A DNA stretch of 64,000 bases from Chondrus crispus (Eukaryota; Rhodophyta; Florideophyceae; Gigartinales; Gigartinaceae): assembly GCF_000350225.1 (NCBI RefSeq), contig NW_005179158.1:390298-454297 (forward strand). The letters are read 5' to 3'. Shown here piece after piece: positions 10,618 through 21,703 of this stretch. A model generated the notes under the pieces. That model was not told the DNA's origin, searched no databases, and saw only the letters and a list, made by a program, of their open reading frames with translations. The position numbers and the translations under genes are program-made. Each line of letters begins with the position of its first letter. Position 1 is the stretch's first letter.

Positions 10618-11088
10618 CCACCAGGCGTTCGATTTCGGCCATTTGGTCGACGGTGAGGGCATGTTGCTGTGCATCTCGTATGAAACATTTCAGGCCCGTA
10701 GCAGAAGGACATCCGAGCTTGCAGTGGAGCTGTGGGATAGATTCTAAGTCGACCGACGCCGCAAAAGATCGTAGTGACCGCCTCTGACACGACAGCGCTC
10801 CGAAATCTCCAAACGTGGTGTAAGGAGATGGCAGTTTTGACACGCTTTCCACGGAGTCCTTTTTCTTGGGAAAGTCAAGCAGAATGTGGTAGTGCGAAGC
10901 TTCTAATACTTGTGACGGGCACTTTCGGTTAGCGAATCGGAAAGTGTTGTCTACCGACTCACACTGCATATGCAACGCCTTCATGTCTGTTTTCCCAAAT
11001 AAGAGTCCTACAGCATTGGGGACAATGCGGACATCAGCGAAGAAAAGTATGGAGGAGCTATCTCGCAACAAAATGCGCAACGGTACTT
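10618..11088 (-). pseudogene. RT3 copia-like polyprotein, distal fragment
   Basis: About 155 codons that continue the 18243-19309 reading frame once copia-1 and one copy of its target duplication are removed. The first part has an FGDG...VPNAVGLLFGKTDM pattern across the junction, resembling the C-terminal half of a retropepsin. The end (LHCKLGCPSATGLK followed by ERLVVC) matches the H/H and C/C spacing of a GAG-pre-integrase zinc domain. It is cut by the copia-2 LTR just after ERLV. Confidence 0.6.
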
Positions 11089-11093
11089 GCTTA
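11089..11093. repeat. Target site duplication of copia-1 (left)
   Basis: The sequence gctta is repeated at 18238-18242, immediately outside the other LTR. Confidence 0.9.
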
Positions 11094-12031
11094 TACTGGA
11101 AGGTCATCGGGGCAAGGGAAATCGAAGGACGGTTGATGAGGTGAAGTTGAAGGATTGGGTACCGATTTACTTTGAGTCGCCAACTTCTGGCGATACTTAT
11201 ACACTTCTGCAATCTTCTAGAACTCCACTACCAAACACTACGACACACATACTACAAATGTATTGGCTCTAACACATGTGCCCGTCTTGCTACTCAGCCA
11301 AACTGGCGATGGCCCAACAAACAGAACAGAAAACCGCCTTACGAATTAGCACTGTCATGACGGAGAAATTAGTAAGGCAGTACAACAAAGCACAGCAAAG
11401 CACAAATTCCCTTACTATTCCAAATCCAGCGTGGCACAAATTCGTAAGGCACGTTTACAGCTCACACGTTGCCTTACGAATTCAAATCAATCCTGCAAGG
11501 ACTGTTTACAGCGCACACGTTGCCTTATGAATCTGAATCTCTCGTGAGGTCCTGTCCACTGTCAATTACAACAGTGCACATTTTGCATTACGAATTCAAA
11601 ACTCGCGCAACGGTATCTTTGTGTCCTGCTGTAAGCGTGCTGCACTCCATGGACGCTGTAAACCTTTGGCACGTGCCAGGCACCCGCCACCAAGGTTCTA
11701 CACTTTCTCTGTAAGACTGCAGGCGTACTGTACGCGTCCAGCAGTGTAATGAGGACATGTGTCGAGGTCATACACGTGTCAGGCGGAGAAAATGAAACAT
11801 GCTCAGATTGTACTGTACAGTGCAACCGTGTACATATTTCACACGTGTACACGTTGAAAACTAAACTTGCTCCTGAAGTACTGTAGGGTGCACCCGTGTA
11901 CAGAAATCACACGTGTACACGTTGAAAATCAAACTTGCTCAGCTCGTGACGCTGAGTGTTTTCGGTTTTACACGTGTCATACCTGTCGTTGTGTGTCATG
12001 CATATCGGCATGTGGTCGTAGAATTACAACA
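11094..12031 (-). repeat. Copia-1 3' LTR (family B, 938 bp)
   Basis: On the element strand it runs from TGTTGTAATTC to CCTTCCAGTA. The inner edge is the purine tract GAAGGGGAG; the outer edge is set by the target duplication. It has a direct repeat of period 68 bp (units near 11821 and 11889) containing the palindrome ACACGTGTACACGT, and seven copies of a CCTTACGAATT-like motif between 11337 and 11596. Confidence 0.92.
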
Positions 12032-12041
12032 CTCCCCTTCG
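12032..12041 (-). promoter_or_regulatory. Copia-1 polypurine tract
   Basis: The element strand reads GAAGGGGAG directly before the 3' LTR start, the usual place for plus-strand priming in reverse transcription. Confidence 0.8.
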
Positions 12042-12042
12042 A

Positions 12043-15000
12043 TCACATGCTTTTACCAGAACTAGCTACTGCAAGCCCTAGAAGTTCTACAAACTTCTGG
12101 AACAGAACTCGCCCAAGTGCTTTCGTCAGGATATCTGCAGGCATGGAAGTGGTCGGGCAATGAGACAAAGAAATGACGTTTCTCTTAATTGCATCTCGTA
12201 CATAGTGGTATGTCACATCAACATGTTTGTTACGACGGTTGACCGATTCATTCTGTGCATACGAAATAGTCCCTGCATTGTCACACCCCATCATAATCGA
12301 GGGATCAGAATCAAGTCCAAGAACATCAGCAACCACTTGACGCAACCAAGTGGCCTCCTTACACGCTTCACATAGTGCAATGTACTCAGCTTCACACGTC
12401 GAAGTTGCAACCACAGTCTGTTTCCGGGAACTCCAACTGATCGCTCCACCGCAGAACTTGAAAACATATCCGCTGGTCGACTTGCGAGAGTCTGAACAAC
12501 CGGCCCAGTCAGCATCACTGAAGCCGAACAACTCCGGCGATTTAGATTTATTGTCAAACACGATTCCTAAGTTTCGAGTCCCTTGCACGTATCGCATTAC
12601 CCGTTTCACACCTGCCCAGTGTGACTCACATGGGTTGGCAGAATGTTGAGAAAGCTTTCCAATCGCATATGCCAAGTCTGGACGAGTGCCAACCATCAAG
12701 TACATCAGGGATCCCACTGCTTCACGATACGGCGCATTTGTTTCGGAGTCGTTTTCGGTTGAAATCGTGGTTGTGTGACCTTGTTCCATTGGAGTCAGAG
12801 AGGGGTTACACGTTGACATTCCAAAACGCTCAAGTACTTTTGATGCATACTTAGTTTGAGTGAGACTCAACGTCTTGGCGGTGCAATCCCTTCGAATTTC
12901 AAGACCAATGCAGACTTTTGCTTCACCAAGGTCTTTCATCTCAAACCGTATATTAAGCTCCCCCTTCATCCATTTGATGGCATCGATATCACTACCGGCG
13001 AGTAACAAGTCATCGACATAAAGTGCAATCAGCATGATAGTGTTACCGATGCGTTTAATGTAGAGACAAGGATCACTACGCGAAGTCTCGAATCCCAATT
13101 CACGAATTAAGAAATCATCCACTTTGGCATGCCATTGACGATGTGCTTGTTTAAGACCGTAAAGTGCTTTCAAAAGTTTGCACACGTGATCACTTTTGCT
13201 TTTGTCAATGCACCCTTCGGGTTGCTCCATGTAGATGTCTTCATCCAAGTCGCCGTTCAAAAACGCAGTCACGACATCCATCTGATGAAGTTCGAGGTCG
13301 TAATGAGCAAGTAAGGCAAGAAGTAGACGAATAGTGGTAAACTTTATGACAGGGGCATATGTCTCAGTATAGTCAAGACCTTGCACTTGCTGGAATCCAC
13401 GAGCAACAAGTCTGGCTTTTGCACTTTCAACTATATTGCCATTTGCATCAGGCAGTTGCTTGACATTGAAAACCCATCGAGATGTCAAGATGTTTGACGC
13501 CTCAGATCGAGGAACAAGTTTCCAAGTCCGATTCTTTGTCTGCGAGGCAAGTTCCTTGTCAATGCCGGTCTGCCAAAATGCAGCTCTAGGCCCGTTGGTT
13601 GCCTGGTTGAAAGTCTTGGGACCTTCAATAGCGACATGCGCATGTGAAAGAAGACCAGCTGCAACGTTGCTCCTCCACCATGATCTGGGAGGTCTGCTGA
13701 CTCGAGACGATCTTCGCACAGCTGGAGTCGGAGTTGGAGGGGTCACATTCGGAGTTCCGACGGCAGTTGGTACATCATCTTCATCTTCATCATTCTCACT
13801 TACAGAATGAGCGCCATCGTTTTCAAGAACCTCCTCCGAAACTTCATCCTCTTCAGAACCGACCTCATCCGTATTTGGGGTATCAGCTGTATTCCCATTG
13901 TCGCCATCGAGCAGTACAACGTCAACATCAGAGTTGATTGAATCACCTTCGTGTGCAGGAATGTCATGCATACCACATGTCGATTCATCAAACTTGCCAT
14001 ACCGTGACACAACAATTTTATTCAACTCTCCGTCCCAAAGTTTTTATGCCTTACTGCATTGCGAGTACCCAAGAAACATCGCTTCACGCGCTCGCAAGTC
14101 CAGCTTACGGAGCTCTAATTTTGGTAATGTATACCAACACTTTGACCCAAATACTCGCAAATGGCCAACATTTGGAGTAGAATTCATCCAAATGTGGTGC
14201 GGAGTTGTATTAAGGGCAAAGCGCGTGAAGTAACTCGATTACGTACATATACCGAAGTGGCAAGAGCCTCGGCCCAGAATCGCTTACTGACCTGTTTATG
14301 AGAAAGCATTGAGCGGACAAGATCAATCAAAGTTCGATTTAAACGTTCAGCAACACCGTTTTGTTCAGGGGTGTACGCCGTTGTGAGTTGGTGCTGCGTA
14401 CCGTTTAAATCTAAATGCGACTTGAATTCCGTCGACAAGTACTCTCCCCCTCGATCAGTGCGAAGCACCTTTACTTTGCGACCAGTGTGGGTTTGAGCCA
14501 ACTTTTCATACAACTTGTATTTTGCAAACGCCTCAGATTTATTTCTCATCGTGTACACAACTACCCAGTTCGAGTGATCATCTACAAATGTAATGAAGTA
14601 TCTCGAACCACCAACTGACTGTACTTCGAGCGGACCGCAAACGTCAGAATGTACCAAGTCAAGACAGTTCTGTGCTCGAGACGATGATCGCTGTTTTGGG
14701 ATTACTGATCGCGTTGCTTTGCCAAACACACACGCAGGACAAATGGGAGAGTGATTGTCAGACTTCGGATTCATTGCACTGATGACATCGCTTTGACGAA
14801 CGTTGATGCCACTTACTACATTATTGTGAATCATTGATGCGATTCCTTGTACATTAACATGGGCCATGCGTTCATGTAGCGTCTGCAGGGTAACTACGTG
14901 AGCAGAAAAGGTTTCATTCATGACGTCAAGTATGTACAAATCCCCAACTTGACTCGCTGTAGCAACTACAGTTGGTCCTGCAGTAACGCGGCATTTCTCA

Positions 15001-16151
15001 TTTTCAAATGACACTTGCAAACCCTTTGAAACCATTTGGCTAACAGACAGTAGCGAGTATCCGAAATCAGGGACATGCAAAACGTTTGACAATTTGCAAG
15101 GATGGGGACTACCGTTGACGTTCAACATGAATTCTACCTCGCCGCGACCAGCGACATTAGCTCTAGCCTTCGTGCCCATCTCGACTGATCCAGATTGCAT
15201 CTGTTCATATGTAACGAACAAAGAGCGATCAAACGTAATGTGAGCGCTGCAACCGGAATCGACAAGCCATGACCTTGCGTTTGCAGCCCTTTTTTCTGGA
15301 GTGGAAGTCGAAAGCAAGCAAGTAAAGTCACTCTCGGCAAAGGCAGCAGTAGAATTGTCATCTCGAGAAACGAATGCACTTGGCTTCAAGCCAGTGTTGC
15401 GTGACCGAAACCCATCTGGCGGCGCAGGTCGGCGCCCATTCACGTCCTTGCCCCAGCAACGCGCTGCAGTATGCCCATGTCTATTGCAATTCGTACATTT
15501 CATATCGCGTCGAATAGGCATACGATTGACAAGTGCAGGTGCATGTGATGATGAAGCAGAAGCGGTCTTCATGCTTTCTCGTTGTTCTTCTTGCAGGAGA
15601 CGACTCTTCACAAACTCGAGTCCAAACACTTTATCTTCATTGCCAAGTGCGTCAAGAGCAACAATCAGGTTATCGAATCGTGGAGGCAAGCCATTCAACA
15701 AAGCCATTGCAATTTCTTTATCGTCAATCTCAACACTCATTGACTGCAATCTGGCAGCAAGTTGCTTCACACGATTGATGAACACGAGCACTTTCTCGGA
15801 TGGGAGCATGGATACAGTGTAAAAGTCGCGACGGGCGGCAAGTTTGTTGAGCAAAGTATGACGCTCAAACACATTCAGAATTGCTTCCCATGTCTCTTTC
15901 GCACTGCTACACCCTCGCACATGTTGCAAGTAGTCATCAGAAAGCGTGAGTCCGATGACTGCCTTTGCTTTTGCGTCACCACGAATCCATTTTCTCCGGT
16001 CATCTGAGGTGGCATTCTCCGGGATATCATCAAAAACGTATTGATCGACATCTCGGAGAGCAAGCAGTAGCTGGATTTTCTGCTTCCAGATGTAAAAGTT
16101 AGATGCGGTCAGCTTTTCGATTCTGACCGATCCAGAGCTTTGGTCATCCAT
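12043..16151 (-). pseudogene. Copia-1 gag-pol polyprotein, broken at two points
   Basis: The first segment (16151-14184, 655 codons from ATG) holds UBN2-type Gag, a CCHC knuckle (CTNCNRHGHTAARC), a protease with SWLVDSGCSAHIT, the GAG-pre-integrase domain and the integrase core (DVCGPLEV, TDRGGEYLS, TPEQNGVAERLN). A one-base indel near 14215 shifts the frame, and a TAA (14044-14046) stands where a Tyr codon is expected. The second segment (14025-12043) has the copia RT with ALYVDDLLLAG and the RNase H with DADWAGCSDSRKSTSGY. The order IN before RT identifies Ty1/copia (Pseudoviridae type). It ends two bases from the purine tract. With two lesions this copy would need helper proteins. Confidence 0.95.
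14044..14046 (-). other. Nonsense codon in copia-1 pol
   Basis: TAA lies between a GYSQCSKA stretch and KLWDGELNK on the element strand. Copia homologues have an aromatic residue here, so a single substitution in a TAT or TAC codon explains it. Confidence 0.8.
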
Positions 16152-17284
16152 TTTGCCGAATGGATGTACCCTTCGAGTATACAGTGTCTTCTGTTCCGGG
16201 ATCCCAAGCCGTTAACCGATAGTCAACACAATGGCAAGCCCACCCGTATAAGAAGTTTGTAGCGATTACTCGGAAACGTTCTTGGTGCTTGTTCCCGGCG
16301 GAGTGGAACAAGCGTATTCTTCTTAAAAATGCCTTAGGGCGCTACCCCTGTATGTCGGCCAGTGCGGGTCTTTCGACTGTGAACTAAATCAAACGTGCCA
16401 CGAGTAAGCACAACACTTTGCCTGTAGACGAACCAGGACTTTTGGTCACTACCGCGAACGGTCCCTGCAACCGAAATCGGCTTGTCCAAACTTGATACGG
16501 TACTACCCCAATTAGGTTTTCCACAACACAAGAATGAAACTGCCTTCGTCGTACTCGTGTAATTTGTTCACAATCACGCCTAGGGTCACCCTCTTCCGTG
16601 CGAACTTAATCAAGGTACGCAACCTTATACACGTATAGTGAGAGATTCAGTGTTTAGGCACGTATTCTCTTCACCCAGGGGACCAAAGTCGTACCTATAG
16701 GGCTAATACCAAGAGCGTTACCCACACCGCCGACGCACCTCCCGAAGGCAGAGTGCGGATCGACTAGACCAGTACACTGTGATCCTCCCCGAGGATCAGT
16801 GTTTCTTCTCTCGACGATTCTTGGTCGGACCCTCGCTCAAGTCAGATTTCCAATGGCACAAGCCTTTCACCAAGAGCGAGGGTATCGGCAGCTACGACGA
16901 TCACCGGCGTGATCGAAGGGCAGTCTTCTTGGATTGATATGGTACGTTGGCGACTAGGGACTACACCCACAGCTCACACAACGATTGCCAAGACCAAGCT
17001 GCAACAGACACGAAGAAGATCCACCAAGTTGAAACGACAGCAGGTCGACGGAGACGAACGGCCAAGATGATAACGACAGCAAGTAGACGAAGATAGAACG
17101 AAACGAACGACGGCGGCGATGAAAACGGCGGCGGAAACGACAGCAGAAACCAAAACGAGAACGACAGCGGAGACCAAAACGAGAACGACAGCGGGGACCA
17201 AAACGAGAACGACAGCGGAAACAAACACGAAAACGGCAGCAGAAACTGAGAACGAGCACTCACACAGCGGAATAATAACGTTGA
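16152..17284 (-). other. Copia-1 leader
   Basis: This is untranslated leader between primer site and gag. A block next to gag (about 16198-16255) is shared with copia-2. The rest (16260-17100) is unlike copia-2 and has no ORF with recognisable domains. The part nearest the primer site is a pyrimidine-rich repeat array on the element strand. Confidence 0.7.
17149..17244 (-). repeat. 24-bp tandem repeats in copia-1 leader
   Basis: Three nearly identical 24-bp units start at 17149, 17173 and 17197 (plus strand accaaaacgagaacgacagc and four further bases), followed by a diverged fourth. The period is a multiple of three, so all copies stay in one frame. Confidence 0.85.
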
Positions 17285-17299
17285 ACTGGGCCCATAACC
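17285..17299 (-). promoter_or_regulatory. Copia-1 primer-binding site (internal initiator tRNA-Met)
   Basis: The element strand reads GGTTATGGGCCCAGT immediately after the LTR. Fourteen bases are perfectly complementary to the anticodon stem-loop of eukaryotic initiator tRNA-Met (CTGGGCCCATAACC, anticodon CAT). Drosophila copia uses the same half-tRNA priming mode. Confidence 0.9.
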
Positions 17300-18237
17300 T
17301 ACTGGAAGGTCAGCGGGGCAAGTGAAATCGAAGGACGGTTGATGAGGTGAAGTTGAAGGATTGGGTACCGATTTACTTTGAGTCGCCAACTTCTGGCCAT
17401 ACTTATACACTTCTGCAATCTTCTAGAACTCCACTACCAAACACTACGACACACATACTACAAATGTATTGGCTCTAACACATGTGCCCGTCTTGCTACT
17501 CAGCCAAACTGGCGATGGCCCAACAAACAGAACAGAAAACCGCCTTACGAATTAGCACTGTCATGACGGAGAAATTAGTAAGGCAGTACAACAAAGCACA
17601 GCAAAGCACAAATTCCCTTACTATTCCAAATCCAGCGTGGCACAAATTCGTAAGGCACGTTTACAGCTCACACGTTGCCTTACGAATTCAAATCAATCCT
17701 GCAAGGACTGTTTACAGCGCACACGTTGCCTTATGAATCTGAATCTCTCGTGAGGTCCTGTCCACTGTCAATTACAACAGTGCACATTTTGCATTACGAA
17801 TTCAAAACTCGCGCAACGGTATCTTTGTGTCCTGCTGTACGCGTGCTGCACTCCATGGACGCTGTAAACCTTTGGCCCGTGCCAGGCACCCGCCACCAAG
17901 GTTCTATACTTTGTCTGTAAGACTGCAGGTGTACTGTACGCGTCTGACAGTGTAATGAGGACATGTGTCGAGGTCATACACGTGTCGGGCGGAGAAAATG
18001 AAACATTCTCAGATTGTACAGTACACCGCAACCGTGTACATATTTCACACGTGTACAGGTTGAAAACTAAACTTGCTCCTGAAGTACTGAAGAGTGCAAC
18101 CGTGTACAGAAATCACACGTGTACACGTTGAAAATCAAACTTGCTCAGCTCGTCACGCGGAGTGTTTTCGATTTTACACGTGTCATACCTGTCGTTGTGT
18201 GGCATGCATATCAGCATGTGGTCATAGAATTACAACA
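17300..18237 (-). repeat. Copia-1 5' LTR (family B, 938 bp)
   Basis: Partner of 11094-12031, of identical length. On the element strand it starts TGTTGTAATTC and ends CCTTCCAGTA next to the primer site. Most differences from the 3' LTR fall in the first ~400 bp of the element-strand LTR (U3 side); the remainder is nearly identical. Confidence 0.93.
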
Positions 18238-18242
18238 GCTTA
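18238..18242. repeat. Target site duplication of copia-1 (right)
   Basis: The sequence gctta is identical to 11089-11093. Confidence 0.9.
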
Positions 18243-19770
18243 GCTATACAGACGGCCACGCTAGCAGGTCCATCTCCAAATCCCATTTTCGAACTTGATT
18301 GATGTTGCACCGGTGCCTTCCACCCTGCTTCTAGAATCAGGGGCAGATATTCATTCCACCAACGAAGACCATCGAGGATATTAGGATTTCCAAGACCTGG
18401 CATGCCATAGAGGCATCGCGGACGTTCCGATTTCGACTGTAATGAAGACAAGAACGAGGATCCAGATTCGGCTGCAGCAAACCAAGGCTCATCAATATCT
18501 GTGCTTGTAATCGCCACGATGGGATCTAAATAGGTGGTTTCGAATACAGCATATGACGTGCTCACGTGCCCTGACGCTAGATCTACTCTCTCACGTATAA
18601 CAGTATCCAAGTCACCGAATGTCTCGCTGGTATAAAATGAACGCACTGCTTCAATTAATTCTCTCAATTGAACAGGTGTGCCCTTGTCACCAAGCGAGAT
18701 CGGCGCATTGGCTGAGGGCACTAACCATTGGAGAATTCGTCTTATTGCGCTAACCATGTCTTTTGGGGTTCGACAAAAATGATATAGATGTCCTGGAAGG
18801 AAGCACAGAGAACAGTGCCTATTATCCTTCCCGTGCATAGCAGCTCTCAGCTTTTCTGTCATTTCGACATTACCAGCCCGGCGGCGCCACGTTGCACGAT
18901 TCACTCCCCCTGAGACATAGCTCCGACCGATACCATCTGTCTTTTCAAGATCAAGGTCACTCGCCAGATTCGAACGACTATTGCTATTTGGGCTTGGACG
19001 ACGAGAGACTATAGATCTTTCAGCAGACTCTGCGGCTCCGAACCCTTCCTTCGAACGAATTATGAGGCGCTCTATGTCCATAAGTAATGACTCGACAGGC
19101 GATCGCTCGCATACGTTAATAAACTGGGACACAAATCCTTCCATGGCATTTGTCCTGGTTGCGTTCAGCGACACAGAGAGCATTGCTGCCACGACTTTAG
19201 GAGACATAGCGAGGTCTGGCTCCGAGGCGATGGAAGCATGCGCAGCATTCCATTTTTCCCAATGTGCGAACACTGGCGTACCCAGGGGTCGGACATGAGT
19301 CATGATCATGATCGACTGTGTAATGGTGTCAGCCTTCCTGGCGTCTGTGCAGCGATGACCTGGTCACAATATCTCGAGACTCCTCGGGAGCAAACCAGTG
19401 TGTCATTAAGCGGATTGAGGAAGTTCATATCAATCAGGCGGCTGAAGCCTGCAGGCAAACCTTCTTTGTCAGCACTCTGCTCAGCCAGTGTAGCAGTTAG
19501 AGCTTTGACGTGTAGATCTGCTGGAATCTTGTCCTTTTTGAACGGTCGAAGTTCAAGCTTTTCCCAGGCCTTCACCTGCTTAATGCAGTCATAAGCACTG
19601 CCATTGGTAGGAGCCTTTGGCGGAGTATTCACGATTACAAATGGATTGCTAGCACTTGGACCATTGTGAGCTGGGGCAACGAACGTGTAGTGCAATACGC
19701 ACCTGAAATGGGGGGTGAAAAGAAAGGAAAATATTTGGATATGAAAAGTAGTCCGGGTTGGGGGACACAC
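18243..19770 (-). pseudogene. RT3: degraded copia-like gag-protease region
   Basis: Two overlapping open segments (19770-19306 and 19309-18243) joined by a frameshift near 19325. The first has a KQVKAWEKLELRPFKKDK-type Gag start. The second holds a CCHC knuckle (CSLCFLPGHLYHFC), then an AAESGSSF stretch where a copia protease has a DSG motif, so the catalytic Asp appears replaced by Glu. The frame continues without interruption across the copia-1 target site into 10618-11088. Neither end has an identified LTR. It is the oldest element of the nest. The family call rests on architecture, not on close similarity. Confidence 0.6.
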
Positions 19771-20480
19771 GTGTGAATAATTGCACAGTTTTAATTTTTA
19801 ATTATTTTTATTTTATTTAGTTAATTAGTTGGCATTAATTTTGCTGACATTAGATTAGATCTAGGATCTAGCGCCGCGAGCTACTGTAGCGGCTTCGGCG
19901 GGGCGATATATACCTTAGCCCTCTGACGACGAAGTCAGTAAAGGCCCGAGTTGCCGGAGTTGAATGTCGCCTTGGTCGAAGTCCGTCCCTACCAAGACGC
20001 TCCCTTTTACCTAAGCGTACGGCATCCTTCTGCGCTCGGGGGTCCCCTTTTTCCTTATCAATTTTCCTTTACTTCCCTATCCTAATTTCCCTTAATCTTG
20101 AGTTGGTCCCACGTTGTAGGATTGCGATCCGCAACGTGACGTCATTTGCCATCGGGCTTCTGTGTTGGTGCACCAGTGGTGCTTTTCTCAGTGTTGGTTC
20201 CATCGGAATCTGGTTGCGACCGATCCGTTGTTGGTACTTTGCCATCGGGCAGTACCACGGTGTAGCGCTCCTGCGTTTTCTTCTTTCCCGACGGGCTACG
20301 TTGCGACGTCCCCGTCGAAGACCTTATCAAGGGTATAAGGTGTACAAGGCGCTCTACGAGCATTGGATTTACGACCCATCGGACCAGGTTTACCTAAACA
20401 CCCCTCGGAACTCGTCGAGCAGTTGCCTTTACAAGTCTCTCCCACCATTTATCGATCCCGGGCTGGGCCCTTCTCTTTGC
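19771..20480. other. Unassigned stretch left of gypsy-2
   Basis: This stretch has an AT-rich tract (19780-19860) and then ordinary composition. Short ORFs occur on both strands (plus 20103-20480; minus 20363-20142, containing ERYTVVLPDGKV). Neither has a recognised domain. It may include the RT3 LTR or an older integrase tail, but I see no boundary that proves it. Confidence 0.4.
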
Positions 20481-20485
20481 CCCCC
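20481..20485. repeat. Target site duplication of gypsy-2 (left)
   Basis: Five C residues lie directly before the LTR start, repeated at 36134-36138. The run is six C on both sides, so five or six bases are possible. Confidence 0.75.
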
Positions 20486-20764
20486 TGTGGCATAATTGCC
20501 GACGACTACTGCATACATTAGATTTGCAATTAGATCTAGATCTCGCTGTAAGGTACGGACCTTACAGCGTGCGCGCGCGCATATCTTACAGCGCGCGCGC
20601 CGACACACGTGTAGGAAACGTGTGCTGTCCGCCCGATGGCTGACAGTATTCCAGTGCGGGACGACCCGCACTGGTACAGTAGCACGGTACTGTACTATAG
20701 TATGATAACGTCGACTTGTATATTAAATAGGAGGAAGGGCACCGGCGGGGGGAGGACTAAGGTA

Positions 20765-20769
20765 GCTTG
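20765..20769. repeat. Target site duplication of solo LTR B (left)
   Basis: The sequence gcttg is repeated at 21699-21703. The uninterrupted 3' LTR of gypsy-2 has it once. Confidence 0.92.
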
Positions 20770-21698
20770 TGTTGTAATTCTACGACCACATGCCGATATG
20801 CATGACACACAACGACAGGTATGACACGTGTAAAACCGAAAACACTCAGCGTCACGAGCTGAGCAAGTTTGATTTTCATCGTGTACACGTGTGACTTCTG
20901 TACACGGGTGCACCCTACAGTACTTCAGGAGCAAGTTTGGGTTTCGACGTGTACACGTGTGAAATATGTACACGGTTGCACTGTACAGTACAATCTGAGC
21001 ATGTTTCATTTTCTCCGCCTGACACGTGTATGACATGGACACATGTCCTCATTACACTGCTGGACGCGTACAGTACGCCTGCAGTCTTACAGAGAAAGTG
21101 TAGAACCTTGGTGGCGGGTGCCTGGCACGTGCCAAAGGTTTACAGCGTCCATGGAGTGCAGCACGGGTACAACAGGACACAGCGATACCGTTGCGCGAGT
21201 GTTGAATTCGTAAGGCAAAATGTGCACTGTTGTAATTGACAGTGGACAGGACCTGACGAGAGATTCAGATTCATAAGGCAGCGTGTGCGCTGTAAACAGT
21301 CCTTGCAGGATTGATTTGAATTCGTAAGGCAACGTGTGAGCTGTAAACGTGCCTTACGAATTTGTGCCACGCTGGATTTGGAATAGTAAGGGAATTTGTG
21401 CTTTGTTGTACTGCCTTACTAATTTCTCCGTCATGACAGTGCTAATTCGTAAGGCGGTTTTCTGTTCTGTTTGTTGGGCCATCGCCAGTTTGGCTGAGTA
21501 GCAAGACGGGCACATGTGTTAGAGCCAATACATTTGTAGTATATGTGTCGTAGTGTTTGGTAGTAGAGTTCTAGAAGATTGCAGAAGTGAATAAGTAGCG
21601 CCAGAAGTTGGCGACTCAAAGTAAATCGGTACCCAATCCTTCAACTTCACCTCATCAACCGTCCTTCGAATCCTCTTTGCCCCGCTGACCTACCATTT
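20770..21698 (+). mobile_element. Solo LTR of copia family B inside gypsy-2 5' LTR
   Basis: A 929-bp inverted homologue of the copia-1 LTRs without internal sequence, so a solo LTR left by LTR-LTR recombination. It starts TGTTGTAATTC and ends ACCTACCATTT. The intact 3' LTR of gypsy-2 gives the empty site, so both edges are exact. Confidence 0.93.
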
Positions 21699-21703
21699 GC
21701 TTG
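21699..21703. repeat. Target site duplication of solo LTR B (right)
   Basis: The sequence gcttg matches 20765-20769. Confidence 0.92.

Larger units (their letters stand above)
11094..18237 (-). mobile_element. Copia-1: Ty1/copia retrotransposon with both LTRs
   Basis: A 7144-bp element read right to left: 5' LTR (17300-18237), primer-binding site, ~1.1-kb leader with 24-bp repeats, gag-pol (16151-12043), purine tract (12041-12032), 3' LTR (11094-12031). Both LTRs are 938 bp and differ at roughly 25 positions by eye, about 97% identity. The 5-bp target duplication gctta flanks it. Removing the element and one duplication restores a continuous reading frame in RT3. Gag-pol has one frameshift and one nonsense codon, so it is not autonomous as it stands. 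Confidence 0.95.

Noticed and set aside
10129-10674. ORFs conserved between copia-2 LTR and the solo LTR at 32 kb
   Set aside because: Conservation reflects shared LTR DNA in opposite orientation, with ORFs on both strands; not coding.
17149-17244. CRISPR-like array
   Set aside because: Units are contiguous tandem repeats without unique spacers, inside a eukaryotic retroelement leader.
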